Shown: positions 8,960-18,223, counted from the stretch's first letter. The stretch is 64,000 bases of DNA from Neptunicella sp048268085 (GCF_048268085.1 NZ_JBLWWF010000024.1:4330-68329); one strand, 5' to 3'. Program-made: numbers and translations. Notes: generated by a model from the sequence alone, not told the origin.

Positions 8960-8980
8960 GAAATAAAAATCCTAGACTAA

Positions 8981-9814
8981 TTAGTCTGATGTGGCTTCTT
9001 TGCTGATATGCACATCCATTTGCGGGAACGGAATGCTAATACCTTCCTGATCAAAGCGTAATTTCACCGTTTCATGAAAATGCCAGTACACAGGCCAGTA
9101 ATCACCCGAATTAACCCAGGGACGCACAATAAAATTAACACTGCTATCGCCTAATTCGGATACCGCAATCACCGGTGCCGGTTCAGCTAATACACGCTCA
9201 TCCGAGGCAATAATCTCTTCCAATACTTTCTTGGCTTTTAATAAATCATCACCGTAGCCAATTCCAAACACCATATCCACACGACGGGTGGGCTTAGCCG
9301 AATAATTGGTAATATTGCCCCCGTAGATTGCACCATTAGGCACAATAACCTGCTTGTTATCACCAGTACGGATTTGCGTATTAAAAATACTGATCCCTTC
9401 TACAATGCCGGTTGCGCCACCGGCTTCAATGAAGTCACCGGTCTTAAACGGACGGAACACCAGTAACATGACACCGGCCGCAAAATTTTGTAGTGAACCT
9501 TGCAACGACAAACCAATGGCCAAGCCTGCCGCACCTAACAATGCCACCAACGATGTCGTATCGACCCCTAATTCGTTTAATGACGCCACGATAACAAAGA
9601 GCATCAAAACGGCATGAGCGATGGCCTGAATAAAGGCGATAAGCATATCTTCATACTTCGCCTTGCGTAGCACTTTACCTAACAACCCGGTTAAAACATT
9701 AACGACAATCCGGCCGATGATATAAATAATAATCGCCAGACCAATGTTGATTGCCCACGGAATCACGTAGGTATCCATCATTTGCTGCATTTGTTCTTGA
9801 TCAAAGTCAAACAT
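8981..9814 (-). CDS. mscS: small-conductance mechanosensitive channel MscS
   Basis: The protein is 277 residues, close to E. coli MscS (286). Three hydrophobic segments are visible. The last, pore-lining helix is Gly/Ala-rich (LVALLGAAGLAIGLSLQGSL, followed by NFAAG), then the cytoplasmic beta domain with FKTGDFIEAGG, the IVPNG motif and FGIGYGDD. It releases turgor pressure on hypo-osmotic shock. I prefer the ATG at 9814 because GGAG lies 10 bases upstream and this start matches the family N-terminus better than an in-frame ATG 30 bases earlier. A strong terminator follows. Confidence 0.93.
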   Translation of the reverse strand: MFDFDQEQMQQMMDTYVIPWAINIGLAIIIYIIGRIVVNVLTGLLGKVLRKAKYEDMLIAFIQAIAHAVLMLFVIVASLNELGVDTTSLVALLGAAGLAIGLSLQGSLQNFAAGVMLLVFRPFKTGDFIEAGGATGIVEGISIFNTQIRTGDNKQVIVPNGAIYGGNITNYSAKPTRRVDMVFGIGYGDDLLKAKKVLEEIIASDERVLAEPAPVIAVSELGDSSVNFIVRPWVNSGDYWPVYWHFHETVKLRFDQEGISIPFPQMDVHISKEATSD

Positions 9815-9893
9815 GTTTGTGCTTCTCCATAAGTAACTATACAAAGTATATTTAATCGCAGTGTATTGAGCTTATAACGTTTTTATCCGATGG

Positions 9894-10643
9894 TTAACTC
9901 ATTTTTGCTAACCAACTCAATGGAGCTACTTTTAAGATAAAACGCATCCATGCCCAGGGCCAAACGGGCACAAATGCGCTGGCTTTTTCAGACTCAATGG
10001 CTTTTAGCATAGCTTGGCAACCAGTTACCGTATCGACCATAAACGGCACTTTTTTGACTTTTTCATTGATTTCACTACTTATAAAACCAGGATGCAGGGT
10101 GGTTACTTTTATTGGGGTTCCCAATAAATCGACCCGCATACCTTCACTTAATGACGATAAAGCGGCTTTGCTGGCGGCATACACCGTGAGTGCACGACGA
10201 AATCCCCGGATAGCACTAAACGACGAAATAGTCACTAAATGGCCATGACGTTGTTTACGGAAAATTTCCAACGCGGCTTCACATTGCGCCAGTGCCGAGA
10301 CGAAGTTCGTTGTTGCGGTTTGTTTATTCGCCTCAAAATAACCGGTACCAACGGATGCTCCTTTGCCCATACCGGCATTAACGATAATTCGATCCAACTG
10401 CCCAAGCTCAGCTTCAAATTCGCGAAATACGGTAAACACCCGATCATGATCATTCACATCCAGTGCTTTAATCAGCACCGTGATACTGGGGTACGCTTTT
10501 TTTAACTCTTGCTGTAATTCTTGCAGGTTTTCAACACGTCTGGCGCATAAGGCTAAATTACGTCCTTTAGCTGCAAATTGACGAGCCATTTCTCGCCCTA
10601 ATCCCGAACTGGCACCCGTAATTAAAATGTTTTTTCTACTCAT
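9894..10643 (-). CDS. short-chain dehydrogenase/reductase (last gene of acyl-CoA operon)
   Basis: This 249-residue classical SDR has the cofactor motif TGASSGLG, the structural NAG motif (VNAGMGKG), a catalytic serine in TISSFSA and the YxxxK pair in YAASK. An arginine-rich stretch after the first beta-alpha unit (ALCARRVENL) suggests NADP(H). A hydrophobic, tryptophan-rich C-terminus (WPWAWMRFILKVAP) suggests membrane association. It is the fifth gene of the operon beginning with the acyl-CoA dehydrogenase, 11 bases after the histidine phosphatase gene. The substrate is not known; oxidation or reduction of a fatty acyl intermediate would fit the neighbours. Confidence 0.83.
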   Translation of the reverse strand: MSRKNILITGASSGLGREMARQFAAKGRNLALCARRVENLQELQQELKKAYPSITVLIKALDVNDHDRVFTVFREFEAELGQLDRIIVNAGMGKGASVGTGYFEANKQTATTNFVSALAQCEAALEIFRKQRHGHLVTISSFSAIRGFRRALTVYAASKAALSSLSEGMRVDLLGTPIKVTTLHPGFISSEINEKVKKVPFMVDTVTGCQAMLKAIESEKASAFVPVWPWAWMRFILKVAPLSWLAKMS

Positions 10644-10654
10644 TATTTTCTCTT

Positions 10655-11350
10655 CTATTTATAGCTAATGAGATGCTGATATTCGCCTTCAAACAAGCTA
10701 TGTTCATTTAGACTGGATAACACTAAGCCGTTACGACTGACAAATAACTTAGTCACACCACCATTATTCAGGGTCCAATTTAGACGTAACATATTTTTTG
10801 GTGCGATACCCAGTAACTGCTGGCTGACCAAACTAATCGGCCCTCCGGATGTAAATACCAAAACCCGTTTTTTACCTTGTGCAGCAACCAGTGTATTAGC
10901 CAAAGCAAGCTTTATCCGCGCCACAAACTGAGGCCAACTTTCGCTGTAATCACTATCATGCTCACCACTCATCCAACGACGGATAGCACCATCAAATTCT
11001 TGCTGGAAAGCCAATTCGGGATGGGCAAATTCGGCAAGATATGTGCTGATTTGTTCTGAGGAAGCAAAATGGGGATTATGTTTAAGCAATATTTCTTGAT
11101 GGTTGTATTCACGCCATTGAGTATCTTCTGTTGTCTCAATATTTAATTGGACAAACTCAGCCATACAATGCTGCATGGTCTGAATATGCCGTTGCATTCC
11201 ACCATGAATCACTTTATCAACACTGGCCAAACGTTGCTGTAACCCTTCTCCCAAGCGTTTAGCTTGCTTTATTCCTAGTGGAGATAACTGGTCATATTCA
11301 TCCGCACCAAACGATGCCTGTCCATGACGGATAAGGTAAATACTGGTCAT
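10655..11350 (-). CDS. histidine phosphatase family protein
   Basis: This 231-residue protein belongs to the phosphoglycerate mutase-like histidine phosphatase family. The phospho-accepting RHG motif is at residues 8-10 (YLIRHGQASFG) and the later FTSGGPIS stretch occupies the usual second catalytic region. Its ATG overlaps the stop of the upstream kinase gene by one base (TAATG), so the two are translationally coupled. In the context of a kinase and an acyl-CoA dehydrogenase it could remove a phosphate from, or proofread, a phosphorylated acyl intermediate; that is inference. Confidence 0.82.
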   Translation of the reverse strand: MTSIYLIRHGQASFGADEYDQLSPLGIKQAKRLGEGLQQRLASVDKVIHGGMQRHIQTMQHCMAEFVQLNIETTEDTQWREYNHQEILLKHNPHFASSEQISTYLAEFAHPELAFQQEFDGAIRRWMSGEHDSDYSESWPQFVARIKLALANTLVAAQGKKRVLVFTSGGPISLVSQQLLGIAPKNMLRLNWTLNNGGVTKLFVSRNGLVLSSLNEHSLFEGEYQHLISYK

Positions 11351-12426
11351 TATGCAAGACCTTTACTGGATGCCCGAATCACTTTTCGACAACGCCACAT
11401 CAAATAATGGACGTACAACCAAAAATGCTTAAATGCCGGATTGCGGGTTTGTTTGTGGTGATAGCGATAATATATTTGTTGGGCAATCGCTGCCAACCGA
11501 AATAAGCCGTACACTTCATAAAAAGCAAAGTCAGCTACATCAACGTCCATTTTATCGCAGTAATAGGCGATAATCTGTTTACGAGTCAGCATGCCTTTTA
11601 CATGCGTTGGCTGACGGCGCGTGGCCTGCGCCATGAAATCATCGTCCGCTTCTACCCAATAGGCCAAACTATTGCCCAAATCCATCAGCGGATCGCCGAG
11701 TGTCGCCAACTCCCAATCCAGTACCCCGATAATTTGAGTGGGATCATCAACATCCAGCACTAAATTATCCAAACGGAAATCATTATGGGTCAGACAAATA
11801 CGCTCTTTATCTGGCATATTTTCCTGCAACCAGCGGATGACTTTTTTACCTTTGGGCACATTCCAGCTGCGGGCCTTCTGGTAACGCTCGCACCAGCCGT
11901 CAATCTGTCGTTTGGTATATCCTTTTCCCTTCGCTAAATGTTGCAAGTCTGCCGCTACAATATCTACCTGATGTAACTCAATTAATGCGTCAAGCGCGTT
12001 GGTGCAGAGCTGTTTAGCGTCGTCCGAACTGAGTTTCAGTCCTACGGGGAAATTACGCCGAGGCACGATGCCGTCGAGCTTTTTCATCACATAAAATTCG
12101 GTCCCAATGATGTTGGTATCTTCGCAATAGGCCAGCATGGTGGGAACATAAGGAAAAACAGGCTTTAATGCGTGCTGTAAACGAAATTCACGCCCCATAT
12201 CATGCGCGCCTTTAGCTTTGGTTCCCGCCGGGGCACGACGTAAAATTAATTGTTGATTGTCAAAGGTTAAACAATAGGTCCAGTTAGAGGCACCACCAGA
12301 ATATTGGTTAACCTGCACGTCACCCTGCAAATCATCAATATGCTGATGCAACCATGGGATAAGAGTCTCTAGCGGTAGCTCTTCACCACTGCGTATTTGA
12401 CCGGCTTTATCTAATAATTCAGTCAT
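11350..12426 (-). CDS. APH-family kinase, candidate 4-hydroxyacyl-CoA kinase
   Basis: This 358-residue protein has the aminoglycoside-phosphotransferase/choline-kinase fold: an N-terminal GGASNWTY glycine loop, LILRRAP with the nucleotide-binding strand, the Brenner motif THNDFRLDN (catalytic Asp216) and the metal-binding VLDWELATLGDP (Asp237). It resembles the kinase domain of mammalian ACAD10/11 and bacterial LvaA, which phosphorylate the hydroxyl of 4-hydroxyacyl-CoAs. Here it is encoded next to a separate acyl-CoA dehydrogenase. It overlaps the upstream SDR gene by 4 bases (ATGA) and the downstream phosphatase gene by 1 base. Antibiotic phosphorylation is unlikely in this context. Confidence 0.8.
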   Translation of the reverse strand: MTELLDKAGQIRSGEELPLETLIPWLHQHIDDLQGDVQVNQYSGGASNWTYCLTFDNQQLILRRAPAGTKAKGAHDMGREFRLQHALKPVFPYVPTMLAYCEDTNIIGTEFYVMKKLDGIVPRRNFPVGLKLSSDDAKQLCTNALDALIELHQVDIVAADLQHLAKGKGYTKRQIDGWCERYQKARSWNVPKGKKVIRWLQENMPDKERICLTHNDFRLDNLVLDVDDPTQIIGVLDWELATLGDPLMDLGNSLAYWVEADDDFMAQATRRQPTHVKGMLTRKQIIAYYCDKMDVDVADFAFYEVYGLFRLAAIAQQIYYRYHHKQTRNPAFKHFWLYVHYLMWRCRKVIRASSKGLA

Positions 12427-13226
12427 CGTTTCATCATTCGGCGGGTTTGTTTAAGCATATAATTCAAATACACCTTTTGCGGTAAAAGCCGTTTTAGCAT
12501 AAATGCCATACGACCTATTTTATCAGGAGTAACTAAAAACGTCCGTTTTTCAATCGCACTAAAAATATGGTGCGCCACATGCTCCGCCGTCAGTGAAGAA
12601 CGATTTAAATATTTATTGACTGCCGCATGCATTTCAGGTTCCGCGGTTTGCAACGATTCCGCCAAATTGGTTTTGAAAAACGTTGGACACACTACCGTCA
12701 CACCAATATTGTCTCGAGCCAGTTCCAGTCGCATAGTTTCGGAAAATGCCACCACTGCAGACTTAACCGCATTATAACTGGCCATGCGCGGTATCGGCGT
12801 CAATCCCGCTTGAGAGGCAATATTGACAAAATACCCCCTGCCCTGCTGACGAAATATAGGGGCAAATTTTTTACTTACCCGCACCATGCCTAACAGGTTC
12901 ACATCCAGCACTGTTTGCCATTGTTCAATACTTTCAGTATCAAGCAGACCGGCGCTGGCAATCCCGGCATTGTTGACCACAATATCGATGCCCTGCCACA
13001 ACTGCAGAATATGTTGCGCGGCCGCGTCGACATCGTTCTGCTGAGTAATATCACACTGCACAAAGCTGCCCGTTCCGCCCGCGTTTTCAATCTCTTTGAC
13101 GGTTTGTTGACCACGCTCAACATGCACATCACCAATACACACACTGGCACCTTGAGCTGCCCATTTTAATGCCAGCGTTCGACCTAACCCTGATGCGCCA
13201 CCGGTGATAAATACGCGTAAACTCAT
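12423..13226 (-). CDS. short-chain dehydrogenase/reductase (second gene of acyl-CoA operon)
   Basis: This 267-residue classical SDR has TGGASGLG for cofactor binding, CIGDVHVERG whose aspartate suggests NAD(H), the NNAGIAS motif, a catalytic serine in NIASQAG and the YNAVK catalytic pair. The C-terminus is basic (MLKQTRRMMKR). Its ATG overlaps the stop of the acyl-CoA dehydrogenase by 4 bases and its stop overlaps the kinase ATG by 4 bases, so all three are co-translated. A 3-hydroxyacyl or hydroxy-acid dehydrogenase step is plausible but not proved by the sequence. Confidence 0.83.
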   Translation of the reverse strand: MSLRVFITGGASGLGRTLALKWAAQGASVCIGDVHVERGQQTVKEIENAGGTGSFVQCDITQQNDVDAAAQHILQLWQGIDIVVNNAGIASAGLLDTESIEQWQTVLDVNLLGMVRVSKKFAPIFRQQGRGYFVNIASQAGLTPIPRMASYNAVKSAVVAFSETMRLELARDNIGVTVVCPTFFKTNLAESLQTAEPEMHAAVNKYLNRSSLTAEHVAHHIFSAIEKRTFLVTPDKIGRMAFMLKRLLPQKVYLNYMLKQTRRMMKR

Positions 13227-14470
13227 GGACGTTCCTTATGTTGATATTTAGCCAACTCCAATCGGGATACCATAGCCTTATGCACTTCATCTGGCCCGTC
13301 AGCCAAACGCAATGCCCGGGCCATCGCCATAAAGCGAGATAAAGGCAAGTCATTACACATTCCTGCTCCTCCATGAAGTTGAATCGCCATATCGACAACT
13401 TGTTCGAGCATATTGGGTACCACCACTTTAATCGCGGATATTTCGGTCATGGCATTTTTAACCCCCACATGATCAATTTTCCAAGCCGCTGACAAGGTTA
13501 ATAAACGTGCCTGATCAATAGCGATACGGGCATCGGCAATCCGCTCCAGATTACCGCCTAGCTGTAATAACGGTTTGCCAAAAGCCACTCGTTCAGTGCC
13601 ACGCTTGATCGCCAGTTGAAGGGATTTTTCTGCCGCCCCAATGGCACGCATGCAATGATGAATGCGCCCCGGACCCAAGCGCCCTTGTGCAATGGCAAAC
13701 CCTTTGCCCATCCCCATAATTAGATTACTTTTGGGGACTCGTACATTATCAAAATGCACTTCACCATGACCATAAGGGGCATCATATTCGCCATAGGCGG
13801 TTAACATGCGTTGCACATTCACCCCCGCTGTATCTAGCGGCACTAATACCATGCTGTGCTGACTGTGACGCTCATTGTCGGGATTGGACAAGCCCATAAA
13901 AATACCGACTTTGGCATTGGGGTGTCCCAGTCCGGTTGACCACCACTTACGACCATTAAGCACCAGGTTGTCACCATCTTCAATAATCGTGGCCTGCATG
14001 TTAGTGGCGTCAGATGAGGCAACCTGTGGCTCAGTCATAAAGAATACGGAACGGATCTCACCCGCCAACAGTGGCGTTAGCCATTGTTGTTTTTGCGATT
14101 CGCTTCCAAAGTGATAGAGCACTTCCATATTACCGGTATCCGGCGCATTACAATTGAATATTTCCGGTGCAATCAAGCTTTGCCCCATTCGTTCAGCCAA
14201 GGGGGCATAATCAAGACAACTTAATCCCTGTCCTAATTGGTTATCCGGTAAAAACAGATTCCACAATCCGGCTCGCTTGGCTTTGTTTTTAAGATCTTCG
14301 CTTTGTGGACAGACTTGCCATTCACGCCAGTCAAGACGTTCGTTGCGAGCATGATGTTGGATAATGTCCTGTTCGACAGGCTCCACTTGCGTGGTCATAA
14401 AGGTATTTAATTGACCAAGATAATCCTGACTTTTATCACTAGGTTGGAAATTCACTGGCTTTCGCTCCAA
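13223..14470 (-). CDS. acyl-CoA dehydrogenase (ACAD10/11-like)
   Basis: This 415-residue flavoprotein is the first gene of the operon. Family features include the FMTEPQVASSDATN flavin region, KWWSTGLGHP, GPGRIHHCMRAIGAAE, AFGKPL and the late HGGAGMCND. At the position of the usual catalytic glutamate the sequence reads ADGPDEVH, so Asp391 replaces Glu; this variant is seen in the ACAD10/11 branch, which uses 4-phosphorylated acyl-CoAs. It is translated divergently from a LysR gene across a 71-base gap and is coupled to the SDR and kinase genes downstream. Confidence 0.86.
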   Translation of the reverse strand: MERKPVNFQPSDKSQDYLGQLNTFMTTQVEPVEQDIIQHHARNERLDWREWQVCPQSEDLKNKAKRAGLWNLFLPDNQLGQGLSCLDYAPLAERMGQSLIAPEIFNCNAPDTGNMEVLYHFGSESQKQQWLTPLLAGEIRSVFFMTEPQVASSDATNMQATIIEDGDNLVLNGRKWWSTGLGHPNAKVGIFMGLSNPDNERHSQHSMVLVPLDTAGVNVQRMLTAYGEYDAPYGHGEVHFDNVRVPKSNLIMGMGKGFAIAQGRLGPGRIHHCMRAIGAAEKSLQLAIKRGTERVAFGKPLLQLGGNLERIADARIAIDQARLLTLSAAWKIDHVGVKNAMTEISAIKVVVPNMLEQVVDMAIQLHGGAGMCNDLPLSRFMAMARALRLADGPDEVHKAMVSRLELAKYQHKERP

Positions 14471-14514
14471 TTAAAATGGAATTAAGTTCAGCTTATACCT
14501 CTTCTAAATATGAA

Positions 14515-14531
14515 TAAAATGAATTATTTTA
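14515..14531. promoter_or_regulatory. inverted repeat in divergent promoter, candidate LysR operator
   Basis: TAAAAT (14515-14520) and ATTTTA (14526-14531) flank GAATT in the 71-base region between the acyl-CoA dehydrogenase operon and the LysR gene. LysR regulators commonly bind imperfect palindromes in such divergent promoters. The arms are A/T-only, so chance occurrence is quite possible. Confidence 0.35.
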
Positions 14532-14541
14532 CTAACACTAA

Positions 14542-15474
14542 ATGAATACAATTCACAATATGACCGACTCAAAATCCCTGCAACAACTGGATCTTAATTT
14601 ACTTAAGGTATTTGAATGTTTGTACCGCGAACAGAATATGACTCGCTGTGCCGTGCAATTGCATCTCACCCCATCAGCGGTGAGTCATGCCATTAAACGC
14701 TTGCGCGCTGCCTTGCAAGATGACTTGTTTGTACGCAGCGGCAGTAAGATGTTACCGACCCCAGCCTGTACGAGCATGGCACCGGCATTACTGGACAATT
14801 TAGCTCGATTAAGACAAATCTTGCAGCAGTTCGGACACTTTGAGCCTTGCCACAGTACCCAGCATTTTCGAATTGGCCTTCACTATGCCCAAGAAGCGTT
14901 AATACTTCCCTTATTAATCACACAACTTAACCAACAGGCTCCTTATGTCAGCCTTTCCAGCGTACATATCAACCGTCATGCGCTTGAACAAGAACTCGGT
15001 GCGGGGCATCTGGATGCAATTATCGATGTGGCCTTACCGATAAAATCACCGGTTTTACATAAAAAACTCATGACTGATCACTTTGCAATTTTGCTCAACC
15101 AGCAACATCCTTGGGCCAATAATATGAGCAAGCAACATTATCTCGATGCCAAACATATTACCGTGTCGAATCGCCCTAGCGGCATGGTAATTGAAGATAT
15201 TGGTTTATCACAGTTAGGCGTTAATCGCACGATCGCTTTGCGTTGCCAACACTACGCCACCGCGCGGGATATTGCTCGGCAATCTGAATTACTATTGACA
15301 CTACCAGCCCGATTAGCCAAAGATTTAACGCTGTCCGGATTGCGCCAACTCCACTTACCTTACCCGCTAGCACCAATGGATATTCACTTATATTGGCACC
15401 AACACACCGAACACGATCCGGCCCAGATATGGTTTCGCCAGCAGATCAGTAACGTCATCGCGTTACTGGATTAG
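14542..15474 (+). CDS. LysR family transcriptional regulator
   Basis: This 310-residue protein has an N-terminal winged helix-turn-helix: LNLLKVFECLYREQNMTRCA, then LHLTPSAVSHAIKRLR, typical of LysR. A substrate-binding effector domain follows from about residue 100 (FRIGLHYAQEALILPLL). It is divergent from the five-gene acyl-CoA operon, so it probably controls that operon and its own gene in response to an acyl or hydroxy-acid ligand. Either the ATG at 14542 or the one at 14560 could be the start; neither has a clear ribosome binding site. The stop overlaps that of the convergent DUF3300 gene by 4 bases. Confidence 0.88.
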   Translation: MNTIHNMTDSKSLQQLDLNLLKVFECLYREQNMTRCAVQLHLTPSAVSHAIKRLRAALQDDLFVRSGSKMLPTPACTSMAPALLDNLARLRQILQQFGHFEPCHSTQHFRIGLHYAQEALILPLLITQLNQQAPYVSLSSVHINRHALEQELGAGHLDAIIDVALPIKSPVLHKKLMTDHFAILLNQQHPWANNMSKQHYLDAKHITVSNRPSGMVIEDIGLSQLGVNRTIALRCQHYATARDIARQSELLLTLPARLAKDLTLSGLRQLHLPYPLAPMDIHLYWHQHTEHDPAQIWFRQQISNVIALLD

Positions 15475-16910
15475 TTGTCCTTGTGGCGAATAGACGGTCT
15501 TACCGGTTTCACTGCCGGTCTGGAATAACTTCGTTTTACGCCTTGCGAAGACTGTATCGTACGAGCATGATCCGGCATCCTCTCGACTTTATTGGGTCTT
15601 ACCACGCTCACTTCACGATTAACAGTCGCTTGGCCCGATTTAGCCTGTTGTGCTTCGGTAATCCTGGGACGCACCGGCTCAGGCAATTCCCGTTGCGCTC
15701 GATAGGATTTTAGCTCCGGTGTTGGTCCTTCAACTTTGCGAATAGGCTGTTGATTATTATCACGATTCCATTTTTGTGATGGCTGGCGCATTAAGTCATG
15801 CTGGTCGCCTGAACGTTGAGCCTGTTTAACCACATTATGCTGATTCAGACGCACCGAAGGATTAGCTTTTAGCGAATCATTCCGATGATCCCTAAGCTGT
15901 TTTTGCACACTTTGGGCTCTAATCGCCGCCTGTTGATGCTCACCCCGAATCGGTTGAGGCCCTGTTACTTGGCGGTTAACCATATGTCCGCTATCACGAT
16001 TGACAGTCGCATGCCGCGCACCACCGTACTCAGCGGAACGTATCACTTTGTTATTCATATAACGGGCATTGCGACGATGATCCCGATTATGTTGCCAGCG
16101 TTGATACTCTTTTGTTCTCACCCGCTGGTGGCGATCAATCGGATAAGGATGATGACGGTATTCATAATTCACCACGACCTGACGGCGGTGCCATTGAAAG
16201 CCACCAAAATAAAAACTGGGGCGGATCACTACCCGTGGTCCCCAATAAAATCCGGCATAACTCACATAATGCACCGGGGTATGCCAATACAGGGGAGGAT
16301 AGGCATCCCACCACCAGTTTCCATACACCACTCGAGTATCGTAATAAGGTACATAAACCACTTCTTTTTGCACCGTTTCAATTACAATCTCATCTTGATC
16401 CTGCTCAACTTCAATGTACTCGTTATTGGCTAATGAACCTTGCTCATAAGCTTTGTGACGCAGGTTTTGCAGGGTGGATAACACCTGTTCTTCATTGGCT
16501 AAAAAGGCATCGCCCAAATCTTGCAACCAGTTCAAGTCATCACTGAGCTTATTCAATAAATCAGTGAAGGGGGTTAACGCTTTAACACTGGGATCCCAAT
16601 CTTTGGCTTCTGCGGCATCCAAGGTTTGCTGTTCGGTTAGATCCTTGTTGCTATTACGCCAACGGGCAGCCTGAACCACCTCCAGCGGGTAAGTCGAGGC
16701 CACCAGAATATGTGACAACAAGGTATCAGGATACAATGCAATCGGTGCCAGCATTTGATCCAATTCGGCCTGATTTAGCTCCACTTTTTGCTGTTCGCTA
16801 CTTTCCACCGTGACTACCGTGTCAGCCGCCTGCACAGCGGATAAGGGCAACCCAGTTAGTAACGCCAAAGGAGTCATATACCCTGCAATTAATGTCTGTA
16901 ACTTGTTCAT
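15471..16910 (-). CDS. DUF3300 domain exported protein
   Basis: This 479-residue protein starts with a signal peptide (MNKLQTLIAGYMTPLALL, ending near AVQAA). The DUF3300 region (LDQMLAPIALYPDTLLSHIL, then WRNSNKDLT and KDWDPSVKAL) covers about residues 45-175. After it come aromatic-rich segments (VYVPYYDTRVVYGNWWWD) and a long Arg/His/Gln-rich, low-complexity C-terminal half that is probably disordered and very basic. The start at 16910 has AGGA about 9 bases upstream; the longer frame would bury the signal peptide. The function of DUF3300 is unknown. Confidence 0.8.
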   Translation of the reverse strand: MNKLQTLIAGYMTPLALLTGLPLSAVQAADTVVTVESSEQQKVELNQAELDQMLAPIALYPDTLLSHILVASTYPLEVVQAARWRNSNKDLTEQQTLDAAEAKDWDPSVKALTPFTDLLNKLSDDLNWLQDLGDAFLANEEQVLSTLQNLRHKAYEQGSLANNEYIEVEQDQDEIVIETVQKEVVYVPYYDTRVVYGNWWWDAYPPLYWHTPVHYVSYAGFYWGPRVVIRPSFYFGGFQWHRRQVVVNYEYRHHPYPIDRHQRVRTKEYQRWQHNRDHRRNARYMNNKVIRSAEYGGARHATVNRDSGHMVNRQVTGPQPIRGEHQQAAIRAQSVQKQLRDHRNDSLKANPSVRLNQHNVVKQAQRSGDQHDLMRQPSQKWNRDNNQQPIRKVEGPTPELKSYRAQRELPEPVRPRITEAQQAKSGQATVNREVSVVRPNKVERMPDHARTIQSSQGVKRSYSRPAVKPVRPSIRHKDN

Positions 16911-17137
16911 AACCGCATCCTGTTTGACGAGTTCACCCAGATATAAAGGCAAAACTCTGTAATGTAAGCATAGTTATAAAGTGACCAGACTTAACCCTGG
17001 CTGAACTGAACCTGATCGTTGTCTCGTATTGGTTGGCGGTATACTAGGGGAGAGATTGGCGACAGAGTGTTCCATCGCCGGTCGTTATTTAATTAAAACA
17101 GCTGCCAATTGAACACTGGCAACCGTTAGCTAATGGA

Positions 17138-18169
17138 TTAATCCATGGTTGCAAAACGATAAATCATTTTATGCTGGTAGATTTCACCCGGTTGCAAAAT
17201 CGCATTAGGAAAGGCGGGCTGATTCGGCGCATCAGGAAAAGCTTGTGGCTCAAGACATAAGCCACTGTAGGGCGCAAAGCGACCATCCAGATAATTACCA
17301 CTATAAAACTGCATCCCGGGCTGATTGGAATACACTTCCAATACACGGCCTGACACAGGTTCTAGTACGGTGGCGGCAGGAGTCTGCATACTTTGACAGG
17401 CTTTATCCAACGCAAAGTTATGATCGTAACCTTTGGCTATCACTTGCTGGGGATGCTGTTGTTTAAGTCCGCTAGCGACGGTTTTGGGCTGACGAAAATC
17501 AAACGCATTATTGCTTACCGGCAACAACTCACCGGTTGGAATACCCTGAGCATTAGTCGGGACAATAGCATCTGCGTTAATTTGTACTTGATGCTGACCA
17601 ATATCACCGTGACCGGCCAGATTAAAATAGGGATGCTGGGTAAAACTAATTGGTGTAGCCTGATCACATTGTGCCTGAAAATTCATGACTAACTGATTTT
17701 CATCGGTTAACAGATATTCCAGTCTAATATCCATGTTACCCGGATAGCCTTCATCACCATCTGCACTGTGACCGGTAAAAATCAACCCTTGTCCATTATC
17801 AATAATAAAGCTGTCGACATCCCACAACTTACGATGAAAACCGCGTTCACCACCATGTAGATGATTGGGTGCCTGATTGCAGGTTAACTGATAATGTTTT
17901 CCTGCCAGACTAAACTGGCCGTTAGCGATTCGGTTAGCAAAACGCCCTACCACAATGCCCATATAAAACGGATCGTCCAGATAACTTTGTACATCATCAT
18001 AGCCAAGCAAAATATTGGTCAACTCGCCATGACGGTCCGCCAGCTGGATACTGCTCATGGTCGCCCCCAAACTCAACATGGTTAAACTGCTACCTTGTAA
18101 ATTTGTGATCTGATACTCGGAGACAGGTTGCCCCTCAATATCACCGATATGACGTTTAATGATTGCCAC
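17138..18169 (-). CDS. galM: aldose 1-epimerase (mutarotase)
   Basis: This 343-residue GalM interconverts alpha and beta anomers of aldoses such as galactose, glucose or xylose. Signature segments are GRFANRI, NHLHGGERGFHRKLW, SFTQHPYFNLAG with the catalytic histidine, YDHNFAL and LEPQAFPDAPNQPAFP, which carries the usual glutamate base. It starts with GTG. It is divergent from the DUF6868 gene. No sugar operon is adjacent, so it is probably a stand-alone housekeeping copy. Confidence 0.92.
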   Translation of the reverse strand: MAIIKRHIGDIEGQPVSEYQITNLQGSSLTMLSLGATMSSIQLADRHGELTNILLGYDDVQSYLDDPFYMGIVVGRFANRIANGQFSLAGKHYQLTCNQAPNHLHGGERGFHRKLWDVDSFIIDNGQGLIFTGHSADGDEGYPGNMDIRLEYLLTDENQLVMNFQAQCDQATPISFTQHPYFNLAGHGDIGQHQVQINADAIVPTNAQGIPTGELLPVSNNAFDFRQPKTVASGLKQQHPQQVIAKGYDHNFALDKACQSMQTPAATVLEPVSGRVLEVYSNQPGMQFYSGNYLDGRFAPYSGLCLEPQAFPDAPNQPAFPNAILQPGEIYQHKMIYRFATMD

Positions 18170-18196
18170 TATTTTGCCCGAAGTAATTGAAATTTA

Positions 18197-18223
18197 TTGA
18201 ATATTATCATCCTGTCCTATACT
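18197..18223 (+). promoter_or_regulatory. possible promoter of the DUF6868 gene
   Basis: TATACT (18218-18223) is a good -10 element; TTGAAT (18197-18202) lies 15 bases upstream, a little short for a sigma-70 promoter. The match is suggestive only. The gene starts 38 bases later. Confidence 0.35.

Noticed and set aside
11350..12426. Antibiotic (aminoglycoside) phosphotransferase
   Set aside because: The fold is shared, but the coupling to acyl-CoA dehydrogenase and SDR genes and the resemblance to ACAD10/11 kinase domains point to acyl-CoA metabolism.
15885..16546. Two long plus-strand open frames (about 182 and 144 codons) opposite the DUF3300 gene
   Set aside because: They lie wholly inside the well-supported minus-strand DUF3300 gene, have no family resemblance or ribosome binding site, and arise from its Arg/His-rich, stop-poor composition.
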